Below are positions 62,313 to 64,000 of a DNA stretch of 64,000 nt, in pieces. Source of the DNA: Heracleum sosnowskyi (taxonomy: Eukaryota > Streptophyta > Magnoliopsida > Apiales > Apiaceae); contig CM061237.1 in the NCBI GenBank assembly GCA_030848705.1, forward strand, positions 84,439,910 through 84,503,909, in the 5' to 3' direction. Position 1 is the first letter of the stretch. Each line of letters begins with the position of its first letter. The translations under genes were made by a program, and so were the position numbers. The notes under the pieces were generated by a model. It was not told where the DNA came from and ran no database searches. It saw only the letters and a program-made list of their open reading frames with translations.

Positions 62313-64000
62313 ACTTGATTGGGTCCGGCATACTTAAAGAATTGGCCTTTGTCAGGCAAAACAACATTTTTATTTAAAACTACTTCAACCTCTTTCACAT
62401 AAGAGCGTTTCCATTTATAGCCAGCCTTAACACATTTCTGAGTAGGCTTAGGGATAAATGAATCCACTCTAGTCTGAGGAGGACTAGTAGTCTTTGCTTT
62501 AACATGCTTCTTATTATTAACATGTTGACGTGGAGCAGTCTTATCACTAGATACATGCTTTTTATTAAAGAAAGCATACATAACATTAAAAGCACAAGAC
62601 ATGCAATTACTCACACCACATGCTTTATGAGAAGAATTAACAGCAGGCATGTTAGTTCTACAGTTGTTTTGATCCAACTTATGGATATCTGATTTAGTCT
62701 TTTTAGTTGTAGCAACTTTGACTGGAATATCAGATATACACTTTTTGGATTGTTCAACTTCCAAAGCAATATCTTCTTCACGAATCTCCTCTGCAATGAT
62801 GATAGAGTCTTCATTCAGAGGTTCTGCTTCAGACTCCTTACAGAAGGGTGTTTCAATACCCTTAAGCACATATGGAACACCCCTTCCTTCAGTTCTGACT
62901 CTACAAGGGGAATTAATTCCAAGCAATCCAATGGCCTCATTATAACCATAACCTATACTGACATGATTACCAATAGCTTGTTTATTGAGAATCTCTTTAG
63001 CCGTCTTACAAGAGCTGAAATAGGCATTAGCTTTAGTCTTCAACTCACTAATCTCTTTCTTAAGAATGGTTTCCAGTTGAATATAACATTTAACCCTATT
63101 CTCAAGAAAAGCTATTTTCTCAACAAGTTCATCCTGATTAACATGCACTAGTTTTAATTCTTTTATCTCATTTTCAAGATTTGTGTTTAAAAGAATTATT
63201 CTATCATTTTCAGTGCGAGCACATTCTAAGGTGCCACCAAGATGACGAATCATTTCAGTATCAGTAAACATTACCTCTGACATGTGTGCAGATGAAGTGC
63301 TTGCCTCTTTAGCCACTAAAGCAAGGTTCCCAATCTCACCTGCTTCTTCATCACTGTCAGTGTTATCCCAACTCTTTCCTTTAGCAACATAAGCTTTCCC
63401 AATCTTGTTCTTCTTGCTAGAATCAAATGTGTTTCTAGTCACTTGCTTTGGCTTTCTGCATTCAGTAGCAAAGTGACCCAACTCATTGCAATTGTAGCAT
63501 CTGATTGTGCTCCTTTCCACAGTTCCAGTTTTGTAGCCACCCCTTGAGCAACTTGAAGAGGAAGATCCACCTCTCTGAAATCTGGGTCTGAACTTAAGAT
63601 TGTGATTCCTCTTGAATCTGAACTTCCCAAACTTCCTGACTATCAAAGCCAAATCACCATCCTCCAGCTGATCAAGTTCTTCTAAAGAATAGAAGTCACC
63701 ACCAGATTGATCAATGGATGTTAATCCATATTCAGCATCAATAACATTCATGTTAGAACTGGAAGGTTGAACAGCCTTCACTTCCAGTTTCTGTGGGACT
63801 TCAGCAGCCAGTGCAGTAGAAGTACTAACAATCTTCCCAGTTCCATACAGCTCCCTTTGTTGAATCTGCTCCAGCTCATAGGTCTTCAGAACACCATACA
63901 ATCTCTCCAAAGCAATCTCATTCATATCTCTTGCTTCTCTAATGGCAGAAATTTTGTGCTCCAAATGAGGTGGAAGTGTAAGAAGGAACTTCTTGTTAAT
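62291..64000 (-). CDS. gag: Gag of element C (5' part beyond the window)
   Basis: Open from the right edge of the window to a TAA at 62291 (570 codons). The end of the capsid region L-T-L-P-P-H-L-E-H-K is followed by a knuckle CYNCNELGHFATEC (about 63480-63520). A coiled-coil stretch covers the next 130 codons, and a Cys block C-G-V-S-N-C-M-S-C follows. It ends in basic Lys-rich sequence and G-P-N-Q-V-W-V-P. All four Cys/His ligands of the knuckle are present, unlike in A. The true N-terminus, PBS and 5' LTR lie right of the window. Confidence 0.9.
   Translation of the reverse strand: MNKKFLLTLPPHLEHKISAIREARDMNEIALERLYGVLKTYELEQIQQRELYGTGKIVSTSTALAAEVPQKLEVKAVQPSSSNMNVIDAEYGLTSIDQSGGDFYSLEELDQLEDGDLALIVRKFGKFRFKRNHNLKFRPRFQRGGSSSSSCSRGGYKTGTVERSTIRCYNCNELGHFATECRKPKQVTRNTFDSSKKNKIGKAYVAKGKSWDNTDSDEEAGEIGNLALVAKEASTSSAHMSEVMFTDTEMIRHLGGTLECARTENDRIILLNTNLENEIKELKLVHVNQDELVEKIAFLENRVKCYIQLETILKKEISELKTKANAYFSSCKTAKEILNKQAIGNHVSIGYGYNEAIGLLGINSPCRVRTEGRGVPYVLKGIETPFCKESEAEPLNEDSIIIAEEIREEDIALEVEQSKKCISDIPVKVATTKKTKSDIHKLDQNNCRTNMPAVNSSHKACGVSNCMSCAFNVMYAFFNKKHVSSDKTAPRQHVNNKKHVKAKTTSPPQTRVDSFIPKPTQKCVKAGYKWKRSYVKEVEVVLNKNVVLPDKGQFFKYAGPNQVWVPRKD

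Larger units (their letters stand above)
52573..64000 (-). mobile_element. Sirevirus-type Ty1/copia element C (5' end outside window)
   Basis: Minus-strand order is gag (running off the right edge), pol (62312-59037), spacer, env-like (57793-54296), polypurine tract and 3' LTR (54032-52573). The family differs from A/B: the LTR is longer and begins TGAAAGG, and the repeated word is different. Confidence 0.9.

Overview
This is plant nuclear DNA, almost certainly from a repeat-rich eudicot. Introns follow plant GT-AG rules, one five-exon gene and two intronless genes belong to plant families, and most of the window is nested LTR retrotransposons plus AT-rich Helitron-like debris. The species cannot be assigned from sequence alone.

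Layout. (1) 1-6638: a Ty3/gypsy element F (+ strand) with ~3.25 kb LTRs; the window opens inside its 5' LTR. Its 1.1 kb interior keeps only gag zinc knuckles, the last codons of RNase H and a fragment resembling a host poly(A)-binding-protein RRM. F sits inside the env-like gene of the next element. (2) 6639-16986: Sirevirus-type Ty1/copia element A (- strand) with LTR, PBS, gag, an intact pol ORF, a small acidic ORF and an env-like gene cut by F. (3) 16987-20326: related element B, only LTR, PBS and decayed gag, whose gag is broken where A's LTR begins. (4) 20327-23050: AT-rich Helitron-like sequence. (5) 23.1-29.5 kb: a host gene island with a SIS-like (salt-induced serine-rich) gene on +, and a GT4-type glycosyltransferase and a small four-helix membrane protein on -. 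(6) 29.9-36.1 kb and 48.6-52.5 kb: Helitron-like clusters, partly inverted copies of region 4. (7) 36101-48573: Gypsy/Tat element E (- strand, TSD GTAAT) interrupted by copia element D (36449-44225, TSD AGGAC). (8) 52573-64000: a second Sirevirus C (- strand), 3' LTR, env-like, pol and gag running off the right edge.

Insertion order read from nesting: B, then A into B, then F into A; Helitron-like DNA, then E, then D into E. F and D look young (LTR pairs under about 1% different by eye).

The most unusual signal is that each Sirevirus family carries its own short word in many copies, in the LTR and in the pol/env spacer: TGACAG/CTGTCA in A and B (also in the coding parts of gag and env-like), GGAAGACT/AGTCTTCC in C. 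Several copies pair into perfect 9-bp hairpins. Other points of note are the captured PABP fragment, a conserved gag stop with splice-like signals at the gag/pol junction, matched lesions in the env-like genes, and inverted repeats bracketing the gene island.
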